Assembly (NCBI RefSeq): GCF_958979055.1
Contig: NC_084892.1
Coordinates: 4,729,501-4,793,500, forward strand
Length of the DNA: 64,000 nt
Source of the DNA: Alnus glutinosa
Lineage: Eukaryota > Streptophyta > Magnoliopsida > Fagales > Betulaceae
Direction: 5' to 3'
Below, piece by piece: positions 11,891 through 23,363 of this stretch; within the stretch, counting starts at the first letter, position 1, and each line of letters begins with the position of its first letter. Below the pieces are notes generated by a model, which worked only from the letters and a program-made list of their open reading frames with translations, was not told the origin of the DNA and made no database searches. Made by a program: the position numbers and the translations under genes.

Positions 11891-13091
11891 ATTTTTTTTT
11901 CCTTATTGCAAGTCAAACGGCCACACTATAAATTCGAAAAAAAAAAAAAAAAAAACACTCATTACTAATTATTAAAAAAAAAAATTTATTTTCTTGTGCA
12001 GGTGAAGATCGAGTGTTATAAAGTAAGCCTATGTTGAATTATTTTATTATGTAACTTTCTTATTAATAAATATTTTTAATTATAAATTTTTACCAAAAAT
12101 ATGCATTAGATATGAAAAAACTTTTAAGATAAAAGAATAAGAAGTTAATGAATATTAAAATGAATTTGTAGAGGCAAATTTCTAACTACAATATGAGGTT
12201 GAATCTCAAAAGGAAAATAAATAAATAAATAATTATTTAATATTTAAATATTATAAAAAAAAGCCTCACCAAAAATATTCGCCTAAGGCCTCGATCACCA
12301 ACCATAGAAGTTATAGAACCGGACAAAGTAATCATTAACAACTACGTACGTTGACAATTAACTGAACCTGGAGTTTTTTTTTTGGCCGTACAACTGTGCA
12401 AGGGGAAAAATTGATTCGTCGACAGTTGACTCGTACGTACCAACCAATAATTGATTCGAGTTTTTCTATTAATTAAATTAATCAATGTTAATGTTATTTC
12501 AAATGATAACAATTTTTTTATTTTCTATTTGTAAATGTGGAGACTGATCGATTGTATATTCCCCCTGGATGGCTGGATTGGCCCTCCGATCCCTCCCAAA
12601 AAGAGTTGAAACATGTTAGAGGCTCATTTCTTATTTGGGGGCTGGACGGAGATGGATAGAAGATAATTTGAGAATATGCATCATGTTAGTTGTTTAGAGT
12701 TTATAAAAGAAAAACCAATACTGTAAAAAAGGCATGAAAAGTGTAACATTCAAGGAGTTTATTGGGATAATTAAGAATATTTTGGTATTAATATTGGTAT
12801 AATTAAGTTAACTAAAATATATTTGGAATTATGTTCTTAATTTAGTTTGAGAAATGGACAGCTCAAACTTGGCTCAAAGAGAAATGAAACTTTTGGAGCT
12901 TTGAAAATTTTAAAAGTTTTGTTTTAAAAGAATAAATTAATAAAAATAAATAACTAAATAATAGTAGGTTCCAGATTTTGTATTGTGCTGGAGGTTGGTA
13001 AGTCCATGTCGATCTAAATGGACTCGATTTTAATTTGGAGGAAGTCAACTTTATATTAAGCAACCCACCTTCACTGGTTCACATAAGCACT
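10793..13091. other. Intergenic, AT-rich, low-complexity runs
   Basis: The SDR upstream flank is alignable with the pseudogene flank to about 11100. Beyond that there are poly(T), poly(A) and (ATT)n runs (11305-11335, 11862-11890, 11938-11955) and no recognisable gene. Confidence 0.4.
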
Positions 13092-14116
13092 AGATCACTA
13101 CAAAATAAAAAAAATAAAAAAAAAAAGAAAAAAAGAAAAAAAGAAAAAAGGCATTTCTTGGCATTTATTATGTGTCAAGAAGTAGGTATTAAATGTCAAG
13201 AAACAATTCCTTACTTTTAATTCCTTACATATCTCCAATGTCGCAGTTTTGTAGTCAAGAAAGTTTATTTCTTGGCACCTAACTTATGTGTCAGGAAAAT
13301 TTCCTGACACATAAGTTATGTGTCAATAAAATTGATTTTCTGACACATGATATATGTGTAGGGAATTAATTTTGCTGGCACATAAATCATGTGCCAAGAA
13401 ACTCAATTTTCTGGCACATATATATGTGCCACGAAACATAATTTTCGCACATAAATATATGTCAGTAAACTGTGTTTCATGGCACATATATAGGTGCCAG
13501 CAAACTATGTCTCATGGCACATGATTTATGTGCCAGCAATTTTAATTTCCTGCACGTTTCATTGCACATGATTTATGTGCCACTAAACCTTAGTTCATGT
13601 GCCAGGAAAGTTGATTTTCAATTTAAAAAATTTGACTATACTAGAATTATTCCAAAATAATCAATTTCTTTAAAACCTTATAAAATATATAATCAAAATT
13701 GACAAATAACCAAGGGAAAACATATTATATATTTAATTAATATAACAAAATAGCATCAAACAATCCCAATTATTAATTAAGAAACATCCAAGTACTATAC
13801 TAGTTGCTACAAAAAATTAATATGATCAATCTCATAGTCATCAACAAGCTACAAAAGTATTTAGTTAGATTTTTAATCAATCCGGACTGTGTCTCCCCAT
13901 TCCTGAAGGTGTATATCCCAAGTCCTTGCATTTTGTCTGCAAAATATTCCCCAACATGTATTCTCATTCCTGCATTTTCATATGAAGCATATTAGTCTAA
14001 GACAGTAGAAAGTAGCAAATAAAATGAATGTCAATTATAAAGTAGTTCAACATACACATATTGAACAAATTGTCCTATACACCCATGACCCATTAATCTA
14101 ACATGTGCAAATCAGA

Positions 14117-14119
<3 letters not shown>

Positions 14120-14197
<78 letters not shown>
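14120..14197. repeat. (AT)n microsatellite
   Basis: About 39 uninterrupted AT units in the middle of the putative CACTA-like element. Confidence 0.95.
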
Positions 14198-14204
<7 letters not shown>

Positions 14205-15489
14205 AAAAAAAAACTAGTTGTATATAGATATTTAACAATAAATAGATAAATATTTTAACTATATATTTATACATAAACATTTTAGTTAAGACATAAATTC
14301 GTTACAAGCTGAGTTGTACGAAAATTCCTCCGTACGTATGACATAATGCGATAGAAAATATATATAGTTTGAAGGATCTTCCTCCGATATATTAAATTTT
14401 AATTCAGCAAATCTTTAACCATTAAATTTTATCCGCAAAGGAGAAACATGATAAAAGGGGAAAAGTTCCTTAATTCACAGCACATCATTTACCGTTAGTA
14501 AATATCAAAACGCTTTCAAGATTTTTTTATTGTTCCCACTTCTCATTCTAATGATGATTTCTAATGCTCCTTAATTCCGCAATGCATGATTAATATTCAT
14601 AGATCTAGATGTATAATAATTAGCATGTGCCGTTCTTAATTAATGTGTTTTGTCTCTTGTTCGAAGGTCACATATGTGGCTAAATCTCTTTGTACCAAAA
14701 TCTCATATCTCAGGCTTCAATTCTGGTGTTTTCAAGGATATTGTTCTGAAACGGAATATTACCACAGGACTTGTTCTTTTTTACCCCATGAACCGAAACA
14801 AGTAGGTCTTCTGAAATACCATCTAAATTCGTACATATATACACACATGCAACCTAATCCATACTGAATCTTCCTAATCAAACCTAATTAAGGACAAGGT
14901 TTAGAGCCTTAGGATTCATAAGTACATTCAACCTATAGCTAAATTAAATTTACATGGAAGTAAATAATTGCTAGCAAAACACATTGAAATGTGGGTCAAT
15001 GGGAAAGTAAGGAAACTTCCACCAACCCAGATTCTTTTTAAAAAGCTACAATTGTACTAGAGATAAGAGAACAACCACCATTATACCTCCATTTCAGTTG
15101 TTTTTCTTTGCACTACATAAATTACTTTGCATATATATAGGATTCGTTTACTGAAGATAAAAAAGCAGTCTAACCCCTTTAGAACACAAACACACAGTCT
15201 AACCTGAGAAACTACAACAATTCCAATCAACTAATCATGAATAACCTAAACTACAACTATTTACCCAAGAAAAAAAAAAAAAAAACCTCCTTGATAAAAC
15301 CTTTTGTGTCTATCACCATTCCTCCACTTCTTCCTCTTAAAACAATCATCAAAACAGAGCATATTTTAATTTACTCTAAAAATCCTAAAATGAAAACCCT
15401 ATCTAAATTTGACCTCACAGAATAAGAAAACTCTAAATAAAAATCATCAGTAGTTTATCATTCTCTGAAAGATGACATGTACGGAAGAT

Positions 15490-15491
<2 letters not shown>

Positions 15492-15530
<39 letters not shown>
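15492..15530. repeat. (GA)n microsatellite
   Basis: About 19 GA units immediately before a minisatellite-like array at 15541-15770. Confidence 0.95.
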
Positions 15531-15532
<2 letters not shown>

Positions 15533-15540
15533 AGTACTGA

Positions 15541-15770
15541 GATGGAGAGATATGAGGGGAAAAAAAGATTGAAAAAAAAACACAAATAATGCTACTTATA
15601 GGAGATGAGGGAGATATGAGGGGAAAAAGATTGAAAATAAATAAATAAATAATGCTACTTACAGGAGATGAGGGAGAGATATGAGGGGAAAAAGATTGAA
15701 AAAAAAAAAAAACAAATAATGCTACTTACGGGAGATCGATGAGGGAGAGATATGAGGGGAAAAAGAGCAA
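15541..15770. repeat. Minisatellite-like tandem array, about four units of 55-75 bp
   Basis: Each unit contains AGATATGAGGGGAAAAAGA, a poly(A) stretch of variable length and AATAATGCTACTTA, then GGGAGATGAGGGAG. Unit length varies mainly through the A run. The last unit is partial. Confidence 0.85.
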
Positions 15771-16254
15771 AAAGATAGGAAAAAATAATACTAATGCGTA
15801 CGTGTGCATTAGTTAGTAAAGGAAAACTGATTGAATCGTGAAAACAGAATTAGAATTAGGCGGGCTTTTAATTTTGCCAAAAATATTCATGGCATATGTC
15901 TAAATGTCAGGAATTTAAAATTATATGACATTAAATTATAATATTCTGGCACATATTTAAAAGCCACAAATTTTTTTACAATTTTCTTGACCAATAAAAT
16001 TATGTGTCAAGAAAGTACGTTTAACATTCTTGGCACATTGTGAAATGTCAGGAATTTTTTTCTTTTTTCCTGACATTTTTTGACAATGTGCTACAATAAA
16101 AAATATTATCCTGACATTTATATTAATGTCAAGATTAAAACGTCAAGAAAGACATCATAGAATAACTTAGATTAATTTGTAAACTCTAGAGCTTACATAA
16201 ATGGGTTGAAAAGTCTAAGATTTTATTTCAGGTTAAATATATATTTGATTCTCG

Positions 16255-16376
16255 TACATCACATGTACAACAAGGGTACAACATCCCTCTCACATGGGGT
16301 GGGCCCCAAGTATGTGGGATCCACCCCATGTGAGAGGGGTATTGTATCCTTATTGTACATGTGTTGTACATTTATC
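16255..16376. mobile_element. Palindromic MITE, about 120 bp
   Basis: Two arms pair almost completely: ATGTACAACAAGGGTACAAC and CCCTCTCACATGGGGTGG on the left, CCACCCCATGTGAGAGGGG and TTGTACATGTGTTGTACAT on the right, around a loop near 16305. The element is non-coding; mirrored reading frames on both strands come from the palindrome. A second member of the same style lies at 21442-21586. Confidence 0.75.
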
Positions 16377-17689
16377 ATTTTCCATATAGAAATACTAAAT
16401 TTTGAAGAATATGCTGTTACGTACTCATTTACCCCTTCGGTTTCTTGGTTATAGCACCTCAATGCATGCATGGTGGTGGTCAACGTGCAACGAAAGCTAC
16501 CGCATTTTGTAGTCTCCCAGTAAAACTACGTACTAATATCAATATCAAGACCAGTCTGTAGTTTGAGGGGCATAACTATGGGACGAACTTTTCAGTGTTT
16601 GAACCTACATTCATTACCTGCAATGTCGTGTAAAGTTATTTAATAGATTGCTATATTCGGTTAGATTCTAAGCCAACAACAGACTTGAAAAAAGATTATA
16701 AGTGTGCAATCTTAATTAATACACGGAAAATATAAGCGGAGCCACCCTCTTGACCAAAGGGAAAAAAAAAAAAAAAATACTGACTTAGTACTTCCATCTA
16801 TTATGGCCCTTGGAGGTGGCCTAACCATCCCCATGAGTTGGTTCGGCCACCCCAGACCTGAGCCACCTATATCTCTTATTTTTCTCTTCTTTTTTTTTTT
16901 TTCATTTTTTTTTTTTTTTTAGGATTGGTAGACATTGAAACACTTTTTTCGAGAATTTAATTTTAACATGATGTGTCACAATCCCATGAGATCTATCATT
17001 TTGGGAGATGTGTCACAATATCATAAAATTGTGATATTATGATATTTAGATGAAAATTTAGATGAAAAAATAGACAAAAATACTAAGTCAATTTTTTTTT
17101 AAAATTCAGATAACATATGTAAAACAAAATAAAACTAAAATATTAAAAAAAATAAAATTTTTAAACCACAAATATCAAATTTGTATTTAACCCTTTTATT
17201 TCGCTACATATTTGTTGTGCACAACTAGAAGTGAACCCTAGAAATTCCTCAAAAAGAAAACTGAAGCTGAACCCACACAATTCTGGAGAATTCACGCTTA
17301 CTGTAGAACAATACTTCAACACATACTTGACACGTGTAGACGCTAGAAAGAAGAGAAAATGCCCACCGTTTCATTTCTTTTCCTTAAATTCCAGATTTAT
17401 CCTAGAATTTCTGCCTATAAAATATAAATAGTCGAACCTAGTGCAGTTATTTTCATTCATAAAATTTACTCTTTCTCACTGTCACACAGAGTGTGAGGTA
17501 GATAGAAAAAATAAAGAAAAGAAGTGATAAATATTTAAAGTAGTGATAAGCTTTAGAGTTATTTAAAGTGAGAGTGCTAGCTAGATATAATTATTTTATC
17601 CTTAGTTTATGTCAATTATAGCTATTATAATTTAATTTATGTTTGTCTCGTTAAATTCTATTCCTTATTTTGATGGATATAATTATATA

Positions 17690-18740
17690 TGGCTATTGAA
17701 AATCGCACATGAGATTTTCTTTAAAAGCAATATACGTTTGGGCTACTGTTGAGTCTAGATGGACTGCATTGGATACAACAATTGCTGAATGGGCTACTCT
17801 CCAAAAACAAACTTTTGTTGCGAATGACAAAGAAATGAATGCCATATGCTCAACACTTTGAATTCTCAAGGATTTCTAATTGTGAAACTGCTAAAGAAGT
17901 ATAGGATATCATTGAAACTATATATGAAGGAGCCAAATTGGTTAAATCTGCTAAATTTCAAATGTTAGTTTTTGAATTTAAAAGGATTAGAATGTTGGAG
18001 AATGAGACGTTTATTGAGTTTTATGATAGAATAAATGATCTTGGTAATTCTATGATTAATCTTGGAAAGAAGGTTTCAGATACAAAACTCATTAAGAAGA
18101 TTTTTTAAATCTTTACCTAAAAGATTTAGAATCAAGGTGACCACAATTGAAGAAAGTAAGGATCTAGATAACATGAAAATTGAAGAACTCGTTGGGTCTC
18201 TTCTAACCTATGAGTTGTCTTTGCCCCCTGTCAAGAAAGCTAAATCTATTGCTCTCAAGGTTACAAACGGTAAAAGAAAAAAATTATTCTGAAGAAGAAT
18301 CTGAAGATGAGGATGGTATAGCTATGATTGCTAGAATTCTCAGAGATTTATTGAATTCCAAATGGGATCTCGAAGGTACCGAACAATAAGAAGTTGAAAC
18401 TAACAAAAATGATCATTGTGATCCTAAGTGTGTCGAATGTTCAGGTTTTGAGCACATCCAAGCTGATTGTGAAAACTTCAAGCAGGCAAACGAAAAGGCT
18501 TTCCATGCTACTTTCAATAATGATTCAAATAAGAATCAAAGGATTTTGGCTCTTATTGCTCCACATGTTGACTTTGAAGAATCCCATAGTGGTGATGAAG
18601 AATAACTGAAAGAGCCATGTAGAATCTTGTGCATCAAGTTCGAAGAGCTGAGAGAGACAAATCAAAAGAATGTGACCAAGGTTGTGGAAAAGAAATGGGT
18701 TTTATGCCTAGGAAAATTGGTGATTGTTTGAGAGTTAGTG
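17690..18740 (+). pseudogene. Degenerate Copia gag remnant, plus strand
   Basis: Interrupted frames give DTTIAEWATLQKQ, VANDKEMNAICSTL, DIIETIYEGAKLVKSAKFQM, RMLENETFIEFYDRINDL and, at 18062-18292, LPKRFRIKVTTIEESKDLD, the UBN2-type gag core. A zinc-knuckle-like CVECSGFEHIQADC lies at 18430-18472. There are several stops and shifts, and no pol follows. It is related to the minus-strand remnant at 5240-5690, which shares the YEGxKLVKSAK block, so the two may descend from one family. Confidence 0.8.
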
Positions 18741-18969
18741 TGAGGAGATGTTAGAACCCTCGTTGCGACTAGAGATTAGGTGCACCATCTCCTTGTGCAA
18801 TATCTATTGCTGCTGCACCACTTGTTAAACTCATCGTTCTTATTCTCTCGCCTCTCGCCGCTCGTCGCTATCCTCTTTGACGCCATCCTGTGCTCATGTT
18901 GCAAAAGAGAGAGATCAAGAGAGGGAATGACAATATAAAAAATGACATAAATTTCTTACAAACTTATTG

Positions 18970-20115
18970 TTATATATATATATATATATAGCACGAAATT
19001 CATTCAACTTTCTGCTAAAAGGAACCAACACAAAGTTTTTATTTTATTGCTATTACATGCACCAACAAGAAAGTTTGGTTGGATGGAATACATTGCAATT
19101 GGAGACAAAGTCAAACATTGCAGAATGTGAATATGAAAGGATAATTTTATCCTTATTTTTATACTAATTGTTCTTGTCCGGTTCTAATGAACTAGAGAGG
19201 ATCCTTGTACATACTAAAGAGGCCCAACTGAATTTTCTTCTTCAACTCCGACTACACACTCTATGAAGTAGTGTGTACGACATTAAAACTAGGAAAATTG
19301 AATTAAATTAAGGAAAAATTGCACCGTTGGTCCCTGTGGTATGCCATAATTATTTTTCACTCCCTATGGTTTAAAAAGTTCATGAGAGATCTCTGTGGTA
19401 TGTAATAATTACAAATCGATCCCTGACTTCAAATTCTGTTAAATTTTTAACAGATTCCGTCAAATGCCACGTCAGCGCCATGTGTCGTCATCTTATTGGT
19501 GACACGTTGACACGTGGCGCTGACATGTCCAATCTTAATAAAAAAAAAAATTTTATTAAAAAATAAATAAAAATACTTATTTTTTTAAAAAAAATTTAAA
19601 TTCAAAAACAAAAAAAGAAAAAGAAAAAACAAAAATGGGAAAGGGGGTGGCATGCGGCCACCCACAGGCCCGAAGGCCACCCCCTTTCCCATTTTTTTTT
19701 TTTTTTTTAATTTTAATTTTTTTTTTAAAATAAGTATTTTTTATTTATTTTTTAATAAATTTTTATTTTTTTATTAAGATGGACACGTGTCGGCAATAAG
19801 ATGGTGACACGTGTTGCTGACGTGTAGGGCTAACAGATTCCGTCAAAATTGTGGACGGAAAATCGACCCAGAGAGTAAAACGTAATTATTGCATATCACA
19901 GGGATCTCTTATGAACTTTTTAAACCATAGGGAATGAAAAATAATTATGACATATCACAGAGACCAACGGTGCAATTTTCCTTTAAATTAATAATCTCAA
20001 CTGATTAACTAGAATATGCCAGTGGATCAAGTTTATTTTTTCGAAGTGAAAAATTGACGACTTTAAGTTCCACTTCCACATTGTAGTAGGTGGTGTGCAC
20101 GACCATAACCTATTC
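18970..20115. repeat. Rearranged duplicate of the SDR 3' flank (order Y then X)
   Basis: Bases 18970-19130 match segment Y (9437-9606), and bases 19131-20115, minus the insertion at 19311-19982, match segment X (8697-9068). The order is reversed while the orientation is kept, so this copy is circularly permuted relative to the source. At the junction (19125-19136) the two parents share TGAAA. Confidence 0.85.
19311..19982. mobile_element. 672-bp foldback (long terminal inverted repeat) element
   Basis: The left arm begins AGGAAAAATTGCACCGTTGG and the right arm ends with its near-exact complement. The arms pair for roughly 300 bp to a centre near 19660. The insert is flanked by TTAAATTA at 19303-19310 and 19983-19990; a 9-bp reading, TTAAATTAA, is equally possible. 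The paralogous segment at 8860-8890 is the empty site. An 8-9-bp duplication with long arms suggests a Mutator-like or hAT-like non-autonomous element. Each arm carries an ACGTG core (GACACGTGG, ACACGTGTC). No protein is encoded. Confidence 0.9.
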
Positions 20116-21441
20116 TTTGTTTACTTGTGGACTTTGAAAAATGTCCCTGTCCAAATCTGAGTTTGCTACTTCTTGTTGTGACTTGAACCCCCACAACCAC
20201 CATACTTCAAAGTAGGAGAAATGTAACACTTTGGTTCCATATTTTTTATATTTGGAAGATGAATAGTTCACATAAAGTGAATGATTTATAAAGATAGTTA
20301 TGAGTGTTAAGTCCCACATTGCTTAGTTATTAGGTGAAACTGGACTTTATAAGGGGTTTTATGGAAGCTTTAAATTGATTAGCCATTTTTAGGTGGAAAC
20401 TTCAAATTGACTAGTCATTTTGAGGTGATAACGCAAATCTGCTATACAAAAATAAAATAGAAGGTGAAATAATATATTTTTCTTTTTAATATAAGACAAA
20501 AAAGTATCAAAACTGCAAGTATGACTTGAACCACCATAACCACCATACTTAAAAAGTAATATCAAATAAATTTGTCCTAATAGAGCCAAGAAAAAAAAAA
20601 GTGAAATGATTTATTTATTTATTTTTTAATATTTTGTTCATACAATATGATGTGAAGGTTTATTTATTAAGAGAAAATGAGATATATTTTATAAAGAAAA
20701 TATGTGCAAATTTTCTAAGTAACACTCAAAATACATTGGTATGTTGATTAATGTGTTTTATAAGTAATTTTTTTTTTTTCTAATTTGAAAAAATATTTCA
20801 ATGTGACATAAAAGTGAAAAGAACCCAATAGATTTACTCAAGTTTGGTCTTGGTGGTATTTTCATTTAGCTCTAAGGTTCAAATCTCCTTAGGTGCAAAT
20901 AATTTATTGGAGATAGCTCATTAGAGTATTATCGGATCCGTGTGGAGGAGGTGCGTTGCACGAGTTGTCTGTTTTACTTGATATGCGTAGATACACGAGA
21001 TAGCTCTACTTTTGAGGAATTCCTCGTAATTAAAAAGAAAAAAAGAAGAGAGGTGAAAACAGTTTTTATATTTAAAGTTATTTGTTAATTAATATATATT
21101 AACAATTTTTTCTTATAAAAAACTCAAAAAAACAAACTAATACACTCCAGCAAAAGTGAGTTCAAAGTTGCAATTAGCAACTAAGCAACACCACAATTCA
21201 CAAATCAAAGTCGTTAATATCTTTGACTTGGGAATAGAAATCGGTGGGTAACAAACATTATAATTTGATATTATATTTTTGGTTTTTTTTTTTTTTTTTT
21301 TTTTTAAAGTAATGGAAACAACGACACTGATCGACAACCCCTTCATTTATTTTAATTTCTTCTAAAAAAAAATCAATTTCAAAACATTCTAACTTTTTAT
21401 ATCATATTAACAATTTTTTATTACTATTCAAATAAAAAAAA
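20116..21441. other. Intergenic; possible LTR/TRIM-like fragment
   Basis: The piece around 20292-20360, with AAGTCCCACATTGCTTAG and GGACTTTATAAGGGG, resembles the start of many small plant LTR elements, but no partner repeat or primer-binding site is evident. Two related blocks, ACTTGAACC...ACCATACTT, occur at 20178-20210 and 20522-20551. A poly(T) run is at 21281-21305. No gene is supported. Confidence 0.35.
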
Positions 21442-21586
21442 GGGAAATGATAAATATACAACCCTATCACAACTTTGGTACAACCCCCACTCACAATGAG
21501 GTGGGGGCCCACATGTATGGTCCCCACCTCATTGTGAGTGGGTTGTGCCAAAGTTGTACAAATGGGTTGTACCCCAATCATCTCCC
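21442..21586. mobile_element. Palindromic MITE, about 145 bp
   Basis: It begins AGGGAAATGATAAATATACA and ends with CAATCATCTCCCT. Inner arms CACTCACAATGAGGTGGGG and CCCCACCTCATTGTGAGTG pair around a short loop near 21515. It is flanked by A-rich DNA. The general plan and the TGTACAAC-type motifs resemble 16255-16376. Confidence 0.75.
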
Positions 21587-23363
21587 TAAAAAAAAACTCC
21601 TTATAATATAATTTTTTTCTTTATTTTTTTATATAATTTTTTTTACTTTATATCACATCAATTATTTTTTATTACTAATAAAAAAAAAAAAATCACTTCC
21701 AGCATGTGAGGAAGGAGTTGTTAAATGGGCCCCGTCTTTTGTTAAGTAATTTGCACTACAAAATTTGGGACCCGTTAAACCCTAAATCATATTCATGGGA
21801 AAATCACCACGTCCCGTGTAAGTCACTCAAAACGATAGCTTTTGTAAATAAAATATTAAGCCAATGTGGACTAACCCTCAAAAAACGGAGATATGTAGTA
21901 AGCCGTTTTAGCCACAGAGAACGCACGGGGAGATTGGCTGAAAAACAAGTGTCACCCGCATCTCCTATGGTTTCCTCAGTGAGCTACTTCTTTCTCTCTC
22001 TATCTCTCACATATATATATATATATACCATGTATAAATGTTTGCGTGGGATTTTTTTTCCTTGCATGATTTGATGGGCGTTTGGTACTTTGGTTGTGCT
22101 TTATATGGTTGTTGGGAAAAAGGAAAAGAAGAAGAAGATGGGTTTGCTTGAGAGTTTTCTGCAGTGCTGAAATTGATGCGGGAGGAAAAGAAAAAAGTAA
22201 AGTTATAGTTGTCTGTGTGTTTTTTGGTTGGTTGCTGAGGAAATGTGGGAAAATGAATGATATAGGATATTGGGTACACCTTAATCTTTAGCCATAGCTG
22301 TGTGTATTCTATGTATGCTTGCTTGGAAATTTGGGAAGAGGAGCAAAGGAAAAAAAAAAAGAAAAAAAAGAAATAGGATATGAAAGTCTCAATGTGCATG
22401 CTATGCTTAAATGCTGAGAAAATGTGGGAAATAAGAGAAATAAGATGATGGGTGTCTTATTTGTTATTTATCAATTCTACTTAGTGACACAAAGTATGTT
22501 ACTTTGCTAAACCCAATTGTTTTACTTGAATATGGATTTCGGGATTTTTGGATGCTTGTTTTAGAAAATCGGAAGAACTAGAATTGTGGAGTGATTCATA
22601 GAATTCCTTTTAAATTTATAATTTCAATAGTTTAGGGGTGAAAAAAATAGTGAACGTCTGAATATTGAACTAGTGGGCAAATATGTGCTGTTAGTTCAAT
22701 TTCGCAATTCATGTTAGCATAGGAATATGTTTCCTTCTGCATAGGGTGGAGTGACTTTCCACTCCTGAAAACAACTGCATTGCAGGAGATATTGTGCGCA
22801 GTTTCAAATTCTCCGTATATGCGTTTTTTTTATTTATAAGTAAATCTAATCTTATTGAAAGCGTATAAGGCGCCCCTAAGGTCTACAAGAAAAATGAAGC
22901 TTAAAAGGTTTCAGAGAGATTTTAAACAACTGTGTGGATAAGTATAATGAATATGATAATATTCAGGTAATGAGCACAAAAGAGAAGAACAATCAGAAAT
23001 TCGACTTTTTTCTTTCTTTCTTGCTCCTAATGGTTCAATCAACAAAGAGTTTTTTTCCCGATATAATGAATCCACCACAGTCCTTGTTAAGGCTATAAAT
23101 GGTGATAATTGAAACTATCAAGTTTTTGATTTCTCTTACATCTTCATAATGGATAATTCATAAAAGTAAGGGAAAGTAATAAACTTATCAAAAAAACCTT
23201 GTTATGTCTTGTGTGCCATATGGTAGTGTATTCTCCTTGCCTCTATTTTCCAGGCATCCTCATGGTGCTTTCTACTGTCTTCCTTGAATAGTACACCATT
23301 TATAAATTTATCTTCATATCTTTAACTGACTGCTGTTATGTTTCACAGAATTGAAGTTTCCTG
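21587..23363. other. Upstream region and probable 5' leader of the FPGS gene
   Basis: No conserved coding frame. An acceptor-like TTTCACAG lies at 23342-23349, 14 bp before the first FPGS start, so a non-coding leader exon probably lies within 21.9-22.2 kb, but I cannot place it. Reading frames here on either strand are short and low in complexity. Confidence 0.4.

Larger units (their letters stand above)
13092..16160. mobile_element. Putative CACTA-like (En/Spm) non-autonomous DNA transposon
   Basis: The left end has CACTACAAAA at about 13096, close to the CACTA terminus. It is followed over 500 bp by repeated short motifs such as TTGGCACATAAATCATGTGC and TGTCAAGAA (13150-13620). The right end (15880-16150) carries the same motif family in TGTCAGGAA, TTGGCACAT and TGTCAAGAA. 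Dense subterminal repeats at both ends with non-coding DNA between are typical of CACTA elements. A clean right terminus and a 3-bp target duplication are not visible, so the boundaries and class are inferred. No transposase is encoded. Confidence 0.45.

Noticed and set aside
16206..16483. Mirrored frames on both strands with similar peptides
   Set aside because: The likeness comes from the palindromic MITE at 16255-16376, not from coding.
20292..20400. Possible TRIM or retrozyme LTR (AAGTCCCACATTGC...)
   Set aside because: No second repeat, primer-binding site, polypurine tract or hammerhead core (CTGATGA with GAAAC) could be found, so it is kept only as a note.
22007..22399. Minus-strand open frame of 130 codons upstream of FPGS
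   Set aside because: It is made of poly(F), TA repeats and Ser-rich low-complexity text; no family resemblance, and it overlaps A-rich and TA tracts.
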